Shown piece after piece: positions 1 through 14,600 of a DNA stretch of 64,000 nt (position 1 is the first letter of the stretch; the number at the start of each line of letters is the position of its first letter). Under the pieces are notes generated by a model. That model saw nothing but the letters and a program-made list of their open reading frames with translations, did not search any database and was not told the origin of the DNA. Position numbers and translations under genes: made by a program. This DNA comes from Monomorium pharaonis (Eukaryota; Arthropoda; Insecta; Hymenoptera; Formicidae), in NCBI RefSeq assembly GCF_013373865.1, contig NC_050469.1:7924042-7988041 (forward strand), given 5' to 3'.

Positions 1-1388
1 TCTAACTAATTACTTTTTACACCCCTCCCAACCCCCGATGAGAGTGGAAGACCACACGGGCTTTCTTGGGGCGACCTCGCGGTTAAACGCTAATTATTAT
101 CCCTGTCCGCGATAAATTAAACTGCCAGAGCCTACCTTCGAATACGGCTGTTGTGCGTATGCACGACGCTTGATGGAGGATGGCACGGACGTGGCACGGT
201 GCGCTACTCTCCCGCTTGTTAGATTTGTGTTAGCCTTCTATTCTGCGGAGTTAATTCGCGTCACACACACACATACACACGCGCAACGCAAAATCACGCC
301 CTTACTATCGCGCGTGAGCGGAATGTTCGGACGTCTTTGGAGTTGCCGCCAACTTTTATGGCAAGCGAAAAATAGGGACGGCTAATGCATGCGAAGTCTA
401 TCTGCTGTTGTAATTCTCCTATGGTTACTTTCCTTTTTCGGATGTTTCTGTCGTTTGCGAGTTATTTCTGATTTTTACTGCATAATTTATACATTCATAA
501 CTTATAGTTTTAACGCTCTAATATAACGCTTCTTACATTTTACCTTCAACGTATTCGGTCTTGAGAGACAGCAATTCTTAAAGTGGCCTCTTCTTTTTGT
601 TATAAACATCCGCTACACAGAGGATATCTACCTCGGCTACACTATTCGTTTTCCACGATAAACGCAGTAGTCCCGATAAGTGGCGTTCCTGTACGGGATC
701 CATTACACCATCGTTAGCGACGCTCATCTAATTAGCTTCGCTATAGCCTGCTAATAAAGATGCACAAAGCAACGACGGGATTTTCGCCGAAGATGTATGA
801 TATTCGCGCGAATATATTTGTGGTGTCCACGAAGTAGTAGCGGCCGGTAGCTAAGACGACGTGATCACATAAGATATTATCTTGAAAGTCAACTTTAAAG
901 TGTCCATATATCGCGATTATCGGAATTACAGCGAAAAGCTTCATTTTTCAATGGCTCTCTTCTTACTTATTTGTCTTATTTCAACAACATATTGAAGAAT
1001 TTAATCCTGCTTTATTCTAACATTCCATTTTAATTCAGATATTTCGTTGATTTACGATGGTCCTACGCGAATATTCTTTCTATACTTTGCAATTTTAGAA
1101 TTTCTTTATAAAACTCTTAAATGTCACGCTCTCAGGGAAATAACAGTAAACTAGCACTTTTATAGCTTGAAGGTAATTGAGCAGACGGAGTAGATAAAGC
1201 TTATTCTCTCCCTCAAGAGCAGGAATTACAGAGGATGATGATATTCGGGGCACTTCCGTTACTGCAAATTAAACTGCTCTCATAGATGATATCGCCTGAC
1301 CTTTCCGAGAGAATTGTTTCCCTTTTCCCTCCTGGGGATCGATTCATTATATAGCGCCGGTGAATTCCCTCCGAGGGAACCACTTCAG
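1..1388 (+). other. Smg6 intron, upstream part; no exon seen
   Basis: I see no conserved SMG6 segment and no convincing exon. A short CA-rich run lies near 261-282. The rest is ordinary mixed-composition intron. Confidence 0.5.
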
Positions 1389-1594
1389 GAAGCGGTCTAG
1401 AAATGACTCGGAGGAAGTGGAGGTAGTGCAGCGGAGAAGGTTGCGCCGTGACCTTCGCTCCTCTGGATCCGCCGGGAGCCCCGTCCCGTCACGTAGCTTC
1501 GATACAACGTGTAATGACAGTCCCGAAGAGAGAAACGCACAGCCGCCGATGGCGAATCCGGTCGCGACGCCGAATAGATTGCGCACCGATCAGC

Positions 1595-1659
<65 letters not shown>

Positions 1660-1666
1660 CCGAAAC
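1389..1666 (+). CDS. Smg6: Smg6 upstream exon, basic and poly-Ser region (boundaries uncertain)
   Basis: The frame is open from 1300 to 1685. It reads a basic/acidic segment (RKRSRNDSEE) and then 21 Ser codons written as TCA repeats at 1597-1659. The acceptor is probably the AG at 1387-1388, but the AG at 1353-1354 is also possible and follows a better pyrimidine tract. The next exon needs a donor leaving one base of a codon. Three sites fit: after 1492, after 1510 and after 1666. None is a strong donor. If 1492 or 1510 is used, the TCA run is intronic. Low-complexity linkers are usual between the EST1 helical segments of SMG6. Confidence 0.55.
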
Positions 1667-4600
1667 GTGATCGCTACCGGCATTAACTTACGCGTTACCC
1701 CCCCTCCAATGTAACAATCAGCACCAATTTGCCATCCGGATATTGCCGTACGTAGTAGATGCACCCTCGCGCATTCTTTCCCTTCCCTTCTTTGCGAGTC
1801 GTTTGTAATCAATCGGAATGATGTTCTTCAACGACGATCCCTGACAATTTTCGATGGCATTCTGTTAGAGACAAAGCTTTTCCGAGGAAATTTTTCACAT
1901 GAGAAATTAAATTTCTATAGGATATACGTAATATAATGTTACAGTAAAGTCAAAAGAATAGATACTATTTTATAACTATAAAATATTCGACTTATCTTAA
2001 TTACATAATCTTTTATAATTATATCTAACTATAAGAATCTTGATTATATCTGTCGTTCCTGTGATATAAAACGACAGTGTATATTATTTCTGTTCAATAT
2101 TTTTTTTAGGAAGCTAGTCTTTATTCTCTAAATTTTATACAGTAAACGTCACTTTAAGAGAGTGAAAATATTGCTACTACAATTTTTTGAGTGGTTTTCT
2201 ATTCCAATAAAAGTTAAAGTCACTTCTGTAGTAAACTTTAGAGTAAACTTTAATTTTTATAAAAATGGAAAATCACTCAAAAGATTGTAATGGTAGTATT
2301 TTCATTCTATGAAATTTATTAAAGAGAAGACAAATTGCACAATTTTATTTAAATAAAGTATGAATGTATGTGTAAATTTATGCACAAATTTATTTCATAT
2401 TGTCTTGTGATTGCAGATTCTCAGATGGAGCAAGGATATAGATCGGAGGTTCAAGAACGAGCACTCGTCGTATCATTGCAGATGTTTAGCTTGATCTTGG
2501 AGCGCGGTGTATTCCTGCTGAAAGCTCAGCTAGATAGCGGGCAGGAACCGAGGCTGGTGGTCGGCGAGGATCTCCAAGTGCTTCTACCAGCCATTAAGGT
2601 ACTTTCCTCTCCCCCTCTCTTTCCCCCATCAATACGTATCGGTTGAGCGAAGTCTTAATTGCGTTTCGCGACGCGAGTCGGCGAACGTAAGTCAATTTCC
2701 GAGTCGAAATGTTGCCTCGATCACGTCCATCGTCTGTAGCTCGCCATTACGGAATAATTAGATCTGGAACAGCGGCGGCCAACCTCTTAACTTCTTGCTA
2801 GTCACATCGCGGTATTCTCGTATCTTCAGAGCCAGAGCAAATACGCGTGCGCGTATCCGTAAAAAAAAAAGGTTTTCATCCCCCGTTCGTCGCGGTAACC
2901 GTCGCGGTTTTATTCTATTCCGCTACCCGCACGGGATGATTTATGGCAGGCTCGTTGGTTGATTACCACTGGTCCACAGGCCGCGATTGCATCAATCTGG
3001 AAGGCGCCGGGCCGCTTTTCTTCGTCAACTCGATTCTATTCCACTTCCTATAGCTCGCTGTCCCGCGCCTGAACGCGCTTAATCACGAGAAGAATTTATG
3101 AATCGCCGCGAGAGTTACGCACCCACGCATCTGCTGTGGTGGCCGATATGTCAGATCCAAAATCCGATCGCGACTTGTTATGCAACTCAACGTTCGCAAT
3201 TAATTCACCGCATGTCATCGTGCACATGATTCATCGATTAATAAATCGCTCTACATCGAAATCTCCAAGTTATCAATTTCTCAACTTGGTATTAAGATAG
3301 TTCTATCAAATAACAATTCTGAAATAAATTCCCATTTTTATAATATTGTCCGAGCTGGTATTTATTTAAAAATATTTATTAAAAAGAATTGAAATCGGTT
3401 GTACCGACCATTTTTGTGAGAAAAATTACATCAAAGGTAGTTTGTCAAACCAAAAATTTTATATATACATTTATATAACTAGTATTTTTTTTTTAATTGA
3501 AAATTGGTTATTGACCATTTTAGAGAAAAATTAAATTAAACATAGATTGGGTAGGGTCCACTCAATGCTACAAATGTTTCAAAGCATTCTTTGATTAATT
3601 AATTAATAAAACTTTATTGAACAATAAAATACATCGAAGCGTACATGAATAAAACTTTTTTAAGTTGTACAAAAGAAGTTGTGTAAAATCAAAAAAATCT
3701 AGAGTACAATTGAGAATGTTATTTAAAATCCAATACTTAAATAAACGTCGATCGCTGAAAGAGTGCGTAATGCAATCTTTTCAGACCATTGAAAATAACG
3801 AATTGTCGTTGGTTAATTATCGATTTTACACCATTAAATCATGGTTAAATAAATATTTTGCTATTATATACGTACTGTGAGAAATTAGCGCGTCTGCCTA
3901 GTCATACACTATCTATTTCTCAACTAACGAGAAAAAGATATGAAGAAAAAAAAGAACAATGATTACTATCGGAATGCGAGCTGATACAAGGAATAATAGC
4001 CGGACTCGCGCTTACAACTGAGGTGAGACCATTAATATTGCCGATAAAGTAGACGCGATACAAGGCCGCTGGAATATGTTTCACTTTATGAGGATGGATG
4101 GATCGTGCCCGATGAAAAAAAGCATCTCGCGGGAGTGTCTATAAATAGCGCGGTACTTTCGCGCGTTCTTTGATTGTTGAAAACTTGATAAGGCTGTAAA
4201 TGACGGAAATAAAAATATCGGAAGTATCTTTCTCAAATAAGAGAGATGCTGTTACGTAAGGAAGAGAAAATAATTCAAGAACGTCCTCGACTCGAAATAG
4301 TTGGAACTTTTGCTTGGTTCCTCTTATATAACTACTGTTTGATGATGTAATTCTTCTCTTGGTACATGTACACATAATGTTTTTTATCAAGAAATAATTT
4401 TGAAAAAATATTTCCCTTGTTTTCCAGGTCGTCATGTTTTTATTATGTTTTTCAAGTTTAAGATTACATTGAAACAAATTTCGAAAAATTAATTATTGTT
4501 AAAATTTAGTTAAAATACATCAGCACTGTTTCTTCTACTTATTGTACGATACATGTTGCTTTGGAATTGACGGACTATAATTTTACTATGCTCTCACGTT

Positions 4601-7600
4601 TGTTTCTGCAGATCTGGTGCGACTGGATGCTCTGCCACAGTGCCGTTTGGAATCCTCCGCCGTCTTGCACGGATTACAGAGTCGGGTAAGTTTCTTAATC
4701 TTAAACTCAATAAAGGAAATGAGATTTGCGTGTACACGGCCTTTAGTCACCGCGGTGTTCTTGGCGTCTGTAATCTCTTTATATTGTTTCGCAACATAAA
4801 TTTCGTTTGGCTTATGAACTGCCCTGTCTTAATTACAACCTGGATTAATTACAACTTTGTTACGCGTGTTAACCACGCCTCGCGAATACCTTTGGGATTA
4901 AAGTTAGACGCTAGCGCTAAAACGAAATGTCGCGTGTACTAAGATTGTAGCATGCAACAGAAATGTTCGATATATCTCGAACTTGCCAATCTTGCGGTTT
5001 TGTGGTTTGTGTGGTTTGAATCGGTCCATCGACTTCCTGCAAGTGCGACGTTTACGGGGGAATTTGCGCTGTATAAAAATTTGCATTTATTGAGACCAAC
5101 ATGCAGTGGCGAAGATGATGGTTCACGAGAGATTCAAGAGTTTATTTATTATTAATTATTATTTGTGGAATAATCTACATATATTTTTACTGGCTATTTA
5201 AGCTTTATGATTATTTATTCAATGATTAATGTAACAAAAAGACAAATGATATAATTTAAATATTTATATATAATTTTTAAATAAAGCTGAATAGATAAAA
5301 CTTTTACAATAGAGTAAAAGTGGCCCAATTTCGAATTTGATACAATTCTAAACGAAATAAGATATTTAAAGTTCAAATTTTCTTGTTTTGTACTATGATA
5401 AAATTGTGTCGAAAGCTCTGCTTTTTGTTTGTAGACATAATTTCAAACATGCTGGATTTAAATATTTATGCACAAATTATCCTTTCTAAAAAAGGGCATG
5501 GCATCGATACTCTCTCGCATCTCTCGAAGTATTGTTTCGTCGCTTTTCCGCGATGCCGATTGGTTTTCTCGTTGTGCTTATTTCGTGTTGCGAGAGTAAT
5601 CATTGCGATTGAATTTTGACAGCTGTCAAATTTGTATAAATGGTTATCTATACCGGAAGAGACGGGGAGAGACGGGGAGAGACCGGGAGAGACGGGGAGA
5701 GACGGGGAGAGACGGGGAGAGACGGGTAGAGACCGGGAGAGACCGGGAGAGACGGGGAGAGACCGGGAGAGACGGGGAGAGACGGGGAGAGACGGATTAA
5801 AGAAATAAAGAAATATATAAGAGTTTGAAATTATGCCACTTCACCTTATTCAAATTTAAAACTATCGCATGACTAAAAGAACAAAGCAGTATGATTAATA
5901 ACAGCTTAAAGATTAAGGGACATCAAAGTCACTTAGACCAGTATTCATAATTGAGTCTTATATTTAAGATCTTAAGACGTTATCAATCAATCACAGAGCT
6001 GTATTAGCATCTTAAGACATTACTTAAGGCTGTTTTAAAATAAGATACGGTTATATATACCGACCTAAGTGACTGTTGTTCCTAGCTCATGGCATTCGGT
6101 GTCAATAAAGACTCTGAAATTAATTTTTTTAAAATATCTTTTTTACGATTTAGGAGATTCTGAAAGATGATATTGATTCGAAAATAATTGTTGTTCGAAC
6201 GTCATTAGCCTCGGGATCACAGCTGTCGCGCACGAACGAAGCACTTAGCATGTAGCACGATCATGCTCGCTGAGCCTTGACTGGCCTTGAAATAATTTCG
6301 ACTCTAGGAGCGAGAAGGGTCATTAGCGTTCGAAGCGCTACTGATCGTGTCGGGGTCTGATCACATTTAACTATTGAGATTAATTATAATATAATCAGGC
6401 TCGTTGAAAATACCTCGCATACTCCAACTTTTTTTCGTACTATCTTCTAGCTTGTGCTATCTTCGAATTTAGGCCTTAAGCCTTACTACGTTTTTTACGG
6501 GATAACGCGTGAAATAAAAGCCGGAAGAGAGGTGGGAGGGGCGACAAATTGACAACAAGGATAGCACGAAATTTATCCGATCGGTCGTGCCAGCTTAATA
6601 GACGTGAGCGTGTTCTAGCGCGAGCCGATATCTCACGGGAACGGGAGGGAGGGAGAGGTGATGGAAGCGAGCGTGGCGTAGGTCACGGTCAACCGCTGCA
6701 ACGTATCGAGGCTCGATCTCGCAAGTCGCACGTCGTGCACAGGTTCCCGCGGCACTATTTCTACCACTACGCTTCTCTCGCGCTCTTCGTCGTCGCGAAT
6801 GCATAAGTTACTGTCCCGCTTTAATTATTACCGCATCGGCGGTTCTGATTTCGACGGGGGAGAAACAGAGAGAGAAAGAGAAAGAGAGAGAGAGAGAAAG
6901 AGGAGGGGGTGAAGCTCAGGTTTCGCGAGGTAGTTGGTGGTCTACATCGCGCTTTTGTCGAACGAATTAATCCCCCGAAGCAACGGGAGGACAAGAGGAG
7001 GGAAAGAAGGGAGATTTGCAGGATGTGCGCCGCGGCTTTCGCCAACTCGCGCACTCGTTGCACTCGGCCGCGGCTCCGTCGCAGCTGCGCGTAGCGACTA
7101 TTAATTCAGGTTGACACTTGAGGTGTTTTGAATTATGGCTGTTGTATCGGACTATTAATTTCCTCGCGCGGCGATGCCCCGGCGAATCGCACGCGGTGTG
7201 AGAAACTCGCGGGTAAAGACGTCGCGACACCCGCGGCGTTCGGCCGACGTTCCCGTGGCGCGACACGTGTTCGTGATTGTAATGGTTCCGCTCCGTTCCT
7301 AATTCATAACTCTTGCACCGCTGTCGCAATTTGATTGACGAATTTTCGAAAAAGAGGGAAGAGAACGGGTTAATGTGTCTCCGTCATTGGCGCAAAATCT
7401 AAAGTAACATTAATTTGTTTAAAATCCTGGCATTTTATTTGGAAAATTTTACAAATTATCAGTGAACTGGTTGAACAAGATGTACATGTTTAATTGCGAA
7501 CAACTCTATTTCTTATGAAGACGTGAAATGTTTGCTTGTGTGAGATACAACACGTATAACATAAAATAACAACTGCTAATAACTTTAAAACGAGCCTGCC

Positions 7601-8602
7601 TGGCTCTGCTTTTTAAAAAAAGTATTTTTCGCAATAATTTTTTTTTTTTTTTTTTTTTTTTTGAGGAAAGGATTTATAAATAATTATTAGTATCAAAACT
7701 ATTCAATTGTTCATTAATATGTAAATGAAATATTCTTGTTTTACGTAAAGATTGTGTTTCAAGATTGACCAATAAACAGTGTTTATCAAAATAACTATAA
7801 AATCTTTAACTACACAATCTTAATAGTTGTTTTATGAATTTTTAAAAAATTTTCTTCATATTTTAAAGTCGGAAAATAGCGTCGAACGTGACAGACAGAC
7901 TCACGTGTTCAGGTTATGAATACTGAAAAAAACGTGTTCAGGTGAAGGATTAATAATATATATTATAGATTTTAATACTAAAATAACATATTGAAATCAT
8001 GAGGCTCTTAAACACAGTATTTTACGATCCAGTTGTTGATTCAATTTTATCTGATGATGTTCTACTTGCTGAACTTGCAAAGCAATAATGGATTCTGATT
8101 TGAGCTTTATCTCTCGCGAACCCGTTGGGGTGGTCCCCGAATTCTGGCGTGCCCCGCGCTGAGTCACGCCGCTAAATAAGGGACCCAGAAGCACGGGAAA
8201 TCCCCCTGACGCTCTTGCGATACTCGAAGGGATCGCGCGGGCCCAGCGTCTCACAAAGAGCCCCCGGGTCGGCGCGTCTTGAATTGATCGTACGCAAACG
8301 TGAGCGAATTCCTTTTGGCGAGCGTTTCGTGCATGCTCGCACAGAGAGAAGACGAGAGAAGAGAAGGGGAGGGTAGTACGCGCCGTTCATCTTATCGACG
8401 CACGGCGCGTCGTCGCTGCTCGGCGCGAGTTTCGCTAATGAGATAAAATAAAAGAAGAGTAAGAGCCACAGGTGAGAAAGACAGAGAAAGAGATAGAGGG
8501 AGGGGGGGATAAGAGCACGAGAGTCACGGTTGTCCAACTGATGCAATCTACTGTCCATTAAACGAGCCTCAAGGCTCCCTCTTTCCTCTCCCTCTTTCCT
8601 CC

Positions 8603-8650
<48 letters not shown>

Positions 8651-11600
8651 GAGACGCAGATTTTTTTGTGTGTAACCAACAGCTACTATCTGGCTGGGAT
8701 AGGTTAATCATTGTTGCTCGTTAGCGATTAACAATTACGTGAGTCAAGCGTTTCCTTGGCAAGGACGCCGCGCGCGATCGCCGATCCTCTCTCGATCTTG
8801 ATCGTCGTTGCAACTCGGAGCAACGACGATTCGCGATGCAGACAGACGCAGGCGACTTCGCGCTGGCGAGTCCCATCGCGATTAACCGATGACCTTTAAC
8901 GACGCCGGCCGATTAATCGCCGGGCGGAAACCGCAACGTACTTCTGCTCGGTCACGAAATTAAGCGATCGGTAAAGTCTATTCTCACGTGATATCCTCTC
9001 TGGCGCATCGTCACCATCGAGGCCGCGTGTGTGTGTGTGTCATTGAGATTCCGTACGTTGGGCGCGAAGTTTGCACGCTAAAAATTTATAGTCAGCGATC
9101 CGTTCCTTTGCGAAACGCAGGAGCAAACAAGCTATGCTGTTTTATTTCGTGAAGAAGCATTATAACGTACATACGGAACGTGACCGTTGCTGCAACCGGT
9201 ATTGCGATTCTCTTAAATGCTCTTGTTTGGTACAGTGAGAATCCGCGCGATCTTAGAGCCGCTACGAAAAAATTAATTGAACGGGCGACTTTAGCTTTAC
9301 AGTAATACGGAAGTAACGAATGGAAACGTATATGCTCTGCCGCGGGTAGATCATTAATAACGTCGGCGGAACGAGCCGCCGCCGGTCATACGAAGTACAT
9401 TAAATGTATAAATCCGTGATCTATTATTATTATCGTCCACCGCGCGCATTACGCCGGTTTCCCCCTTGCCGCAATAATTTCCAATATATAATTATTCTCG
9501 ACACTGATAATGAATAGTCGCGCGGGAATATATCATATTCGCGCGAGGACCCGACACCCTCTCCACCTTCTTCCCTTCTCTCTTGCGTCGCAAACGGTCG
9601 GATATAAATTTTATCAGTCGCCCGTTTTCTTTTAATCGCGCCCATTCGCGTCTGTCGGATTTATGTATCTCACCTTTAAAGAAAAAAAAAAAAAAAAAAG
9701 TACGCGAAATCGCACCACGTCCCATGCGAAAGCGTGCGAAAATTCAACGTGCGTCCCGTCGCGGCCACGCGGAAGCCACGCGAATCTTCGAAATATATCG
9801 ACGCATTTTTCGTGCGGCGCATCGAAAACTGTATTTTCGGCAAGCGGAATTTCATCGGCAATGCCTTCTCTCGTCGTCACGTTGATTTCGAATTCGCACT
9901 AATTTTGTAACCCTTGTGGCAACAAGAATTCGTGTCGCGTGACGAATGATCCAGAACCGAAAATATTTACCTCGTATTAACTCGCGTACCATCAGGTAGC
10001 GAAGAAAACCAAGTAGCAATTTGACTGATTATTTTTTTTTTTTTCACATGAGCAAATGTTTAAGCAGGTGTTGTTTGCACAGCCGGCAAACCTTCTCGGG
10101 TGCGTTTATGCCGTCACTCTTATAAAAACAATAATGAGGAATCTGAAATCTGTAGAAAATTAGTCCCGAGTACTACCTCGAGAGATACAAAAAGTTCGTC
10201 GGCCCCGCGGCGCTAAAGTGGCGTCAAGCAACGTTAAAGTAGACCCCTCCCCCAGTAAAAAATATAATTTGGGGAATTGAAGATCATTATATCTCATCTT
10301 AATGCGGCGCAATCATAAATCACTGTTCGATGACTCGGTTTAATCACGCACGAAGAATTTGACATTGGACCTTGGTGTTATCGAATTTCTTTCTCATTCT
10401 TATTGAAATGTTTATTAGAAAAACAATTGAGTTTTGTCAAGTCATGATAAATCTTTATTTTGACGATTTCTCTAACGAATGTTGTTATGAAACTTGGAGG
10501 AGACTTAATTCGATTTTCTCGTTTGTAACAGACCGCCGGGAGACGCGTGGAGCAGACTAGCGACGATGGTGAACCTTTTGGAGAAATTAAATTACAACAG
10601 GACGACTCTGATTCAAGGCAAGGATACGGAGGATCGCGAGGAAGGTAAGGAAATGTTTCCTGCTGATCTTTTATGCGATAATAATTTCCGCGCACTCTGT
10701 CAATGATGACTGAATGTTTTATCTAAAGATCAACGTGCTAGAAAATTAAAAATCGCTAAATCGTTTATACGTCGTTTATATTGTGCAAAATATATTTCCA
10801 ATCCTGAAACCAATACAAATAATTAATTTCGAAACAGTGACGTTATTCGATTTACAATAGAAAAGTCCGATAACACTTAATATAATTAACAAAAGCGGAG
10901 CTCGAATAGAATAATTGGAAAAGGTATAGTTAAACTCTTCAACAAAAATTCCTTAATATTATTTGATTATAAGAGCTATTATCCTTCTAGCGAAAGATTT
11001 AACAAATTTCCTATTTTCCGATGCGTTAATTGATAAATTTATTCTACTGTCGAATTTTGAAGAATATTTTATTGAGTAAATTTTAAATATAAATATAATC
11101 TTATCGTTTTATTTTATTAGTAATAACCAATAAATTTACTTTATTACTTATTGTTGTATTTCGACGTTTATTTTTCGACGTTGATGCTGATCGAGCGCGC
11201 GCGAACAGCGAGAGGAATGGCAATCGGTCGAAACGCTCGGATGAGGTGCGAGCGATTCTCGCGGGCTGACCTGGACCAGACTTAATCGAAAAAGTCGCGT
11301 TCCTCGAAGTCGGTGAAGTCGGTGCCCGGTCTGTTGACCCGTAGATAGCTGGCGCGACGGTTGCATAACGGTGAATACGTTCGACATGACCACTGCAATG
11401 CCATTCTCTTGCAGCCGTTTACTAGCGTATGGCCAATGGTCTTCCAGCGTGCGTGCGAGCCACATCGTCACTATATGCATGCCGCGCGCATGTTATGAAT
11501 ACACAAATTGCATTGCCCCGAAGCCCATTCACGTATAGACCTCGCCACGAAGACGACCCGGCTATGCGTCTCTCGCAGATTTTTCGGCGACCACGCACGA

Positions 11601-14600
11601 ATTTAGCACGCATCGTCTGTACATCCGGCCGGAGTAGCATCGTTAGATACTTCAAGTTGTGGACGTAGAACTGATAATAGTCTATCATTTTAAACTTTCT
11701 AAAATAGCGTGTAGACTTACAATTAATTTTTTTTCAAGAATCTTAATTCGAGAAGCGATATTACATATTAATGGCTTTTAAATATTTCAAGACGAAAGGA
11801 CGCTACATTATACAACGAAGATGTTGAGGGCCAGAGTTTTATATTCTTTGATACTAAAGTTCCATTTCATTCTTTGCAATAAAATTGCTTACACTAAATA
11901 GCAAGTGAAGTGAAGATCGTTAGAGTACCGATAAGAATCATGGTGGCCTGTCGCGAGTGCGTACGGTCCTCGCGAGCAGAACACACGACGAATTTTTCTA
12001 TTTTCAATAGATCGTTAGACGTGATCGCGAGTTCGGTTCTCGAACTGGGTCTTCCAACGGATCCGATCGCCTGGAAACGAGCGTTCCAGTTTCGCGACGC
12101 GTCCTTGCTCGCGGTACACTTACCTCTAAGCTGAGTACATATGTGCGGACGTCAATATACATTGCATAGTGAATATCATTACGCACGTATCGGTGAGGGT
12201 ACGGCCGATCACATGGCTGACTAGACTTAATAAGCTTGTTCATAATCCGGGCTTTCATTAACGCTACTACTGCTTGTCCCAAAGATGTTAGAAATTAATT
12301 AAATTAATTCGTTATTAATTGTTTAAATTCAAGCAATATTTGTCGATATTTAAAATTGAAATCTCCAAACTAACGGATACGAATGAACAATTTGTTTTCG
12401 TTAAGTGCGAATGATACTAGTTCTTATTTGTAACATGACCATGATTTCGCATTTTTTGAAGCAAATTATTCATTTGTTTATTGACAGAATTGCGTTTGTT
12501 TAGTGTAATGTCCTTAGAGTATAGATGGAAAAAGTTTAAGAAATTCTTTGCATTATTGATAAAAAGATCTAACGGTCACTCCACTTAAATTTTATTGCGG
12601 AGTAATTTTATCGCTGATGATTATTTGCGCTCATGTTACATACGTAAAAACTTAATACCGGAATGTAAAAGACAACGGATCGCGTTAGAAGATGCACTAG
12701 AATCGCATTTTAGCGATTCCGAATCGCGCTGCATAAACATCTGACCTCCTTTCGCGATACGTGATATAGATCTTTATGCGTTTTCGCGGCGCAAATTCTA
12801 TTCGTATGCTTTCGAAAGAGAACTCGATTTGGCACGATCGCAGAACTTTACACAAGAGCACCGATCCGCGTATGCATAAAGGATGATTTGGATTTTTACG
12901 TTTTATTTCAGACTTGGAGCTCGTAAAACTACCGGAGGATATCACGTTGGCTGGATTCACCCCTCTCATGCTGAATCCTCAGGATCCTTGCTACGTGGAA
13001 AAAACGGAAGATATGGTAATTTGTACATTGCGTTACGTCTCTAATTGCAGTAATATACACATCTGGACAAGATACGCTTTTATTGTTGATAACGAACAAG
13101 CTTAAAACAGAGTTCTGTACCTCGAGAAATTTCAAAGTCTTGGAAGGAAACTTTAAGTACACCGGTATTGTTACCGGGATATCCGCGCGGTCGCTCGACT
13201 TCCACGGGCAATAAACTTGCGACGCGTTTTCAGGAAGTGGCTCAGATGTGCCTCAGGATAAGCAAGATTCTCTTCTTCGGTCAAGTGTTCTTGTGCGGTT
13301 TGGAGACACCGGTGCTGAAATTGCAGAAAAGCGAGACCGGCGTCAGCGAATATGTTTCCGTGGTCGAGGCTTCGAGCACAAGCTCGCCGAGTTCGCCGCC
13401 GACACAGGTACGTGGTAACTATCGTAAATCTAGTCTTCTCTCTCCTCCCATCCCGAAGAAAACGCATTTAGAAGCTCCATTTTTAGAGTCTCATAAATTC
13501 TCGATCGAATTTTTTTAAAGCTGGGTAGAAACGACTGTAGTCTATAAAACATATTTTTATCTAATCTTGCGTATGTCTGTATATTTACACTGAGAAAAAA
13601 ATGTTAATTTGCCTAAATTTTCCAACTGAATTAAACTTTGTCTATTTAAGTATTTATATATTTTAATTAACAATATAAATACTTGAATTGAAATTTGTGC
13701 ATTTAAGTTAAATGCATAAATTCTTGAACTGACAAAATTTTAATTTAGTTGGAAAATTTTGTCAAATAAATTTTTTTTTCTCAGTGTAAGAATAAAAGTA
13801 AATATACTTTGTCACGCGCGAAACGTTAAAAGTTTTTAAAATCATGATAAACAATAATAAAAGAGTAATTTAATCACGAGATTGTCAAAAAGAATAAAAA
13901 ATCGGGATTTTCCCCTCCGGAATATTTAATTAATTTTTCCAATTTAAATCCGATGCCGATCATGGCTCGTTATCTAAGATTGGAATTAATTTACTTCCAG
14001 AGCGACTCGGAATTCTTGGTAGAAAGTTACAGCGAGGGGGAAGAGGAGTCGATTCCTACGTTGAGAAGATTACCCTCGTGCGGCAACGTGCCCGACGATA
14101 CGACGGCTCCCGTGGCTGCTGTCGAGATAAGGTCGTTGATCGAGAGGAAGGAGGAACTGAAGAGGCGGCAGCGGAAACAAGATCGGCATCGACAGCGGGT
14201 ACAGGTGAGTGCGAAATACCCTGTAGCGATACCCTGGCGCGTATACCACCAGGGATGATCTATCGGTTTGTCGACTCGATAAATCGATCGCTGGCGTCGC
14301 GGCGAGACGCTATTTATTGCAACGTTATTACGTTATGCTGCTCGATTAAAATTAAATTTTAACCGGCGTACATTATCGAGCAAAACGACGATAAACCAAT
14401 GTTATATGCCATAAACGTACATCGCTATTTGATTCTCTTCTTTTTTATGCATGAACAGTATTTTCAGTTAATGCATGGAATAACAAATGCAAGTTTCATA
14501 ATAAAGTAGATTCTATCGATTGTCTCGTTTGTATTGTGAGCGGAATAAATTACCTTTTAAATAATATAAATTTTAATTAATTTTAATAACGAAATTAATG

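Larger units (their letters stand above)
4686..10531 (+). other. Smg6 intron (5.8 kb)
   Basis: It contains a minisatellite (5655-5795), a MITE-like palindrome (5927-6074), a CpG-rich stretch at about 6500-7340, a T tract (about 7638-7662), and a second CpG-rich region at about 8100-9900 with a CT run at 8605-8647. No exon or second gene is recognisable. Confidence 0.75.
10645..12911 (+). other. Smg6 intron with two GC-rich patches
   Basis: AT-rich sequence is interrupted at about 11160-11660 and 11920-12290 by GC-rich patches. On the minus strand these hold exon-like open frames (see the two entries below). Otherwise nothing is recognisable. Confidence 0.7.

Noticed and set aside
1397..1714. 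Poly-Met and poly-His frames over the TCA run
   Set aside because: They are other-frame readings of the same microsatellite. Only the Ser frame continues into the Smg6 exon chain.
5603..5800. Arg/Gly/Glu repeat protein
   Set aside because: It is a reading of the 10-bp minisatellite, starting inside an intron, with no promoter or splice evidence.
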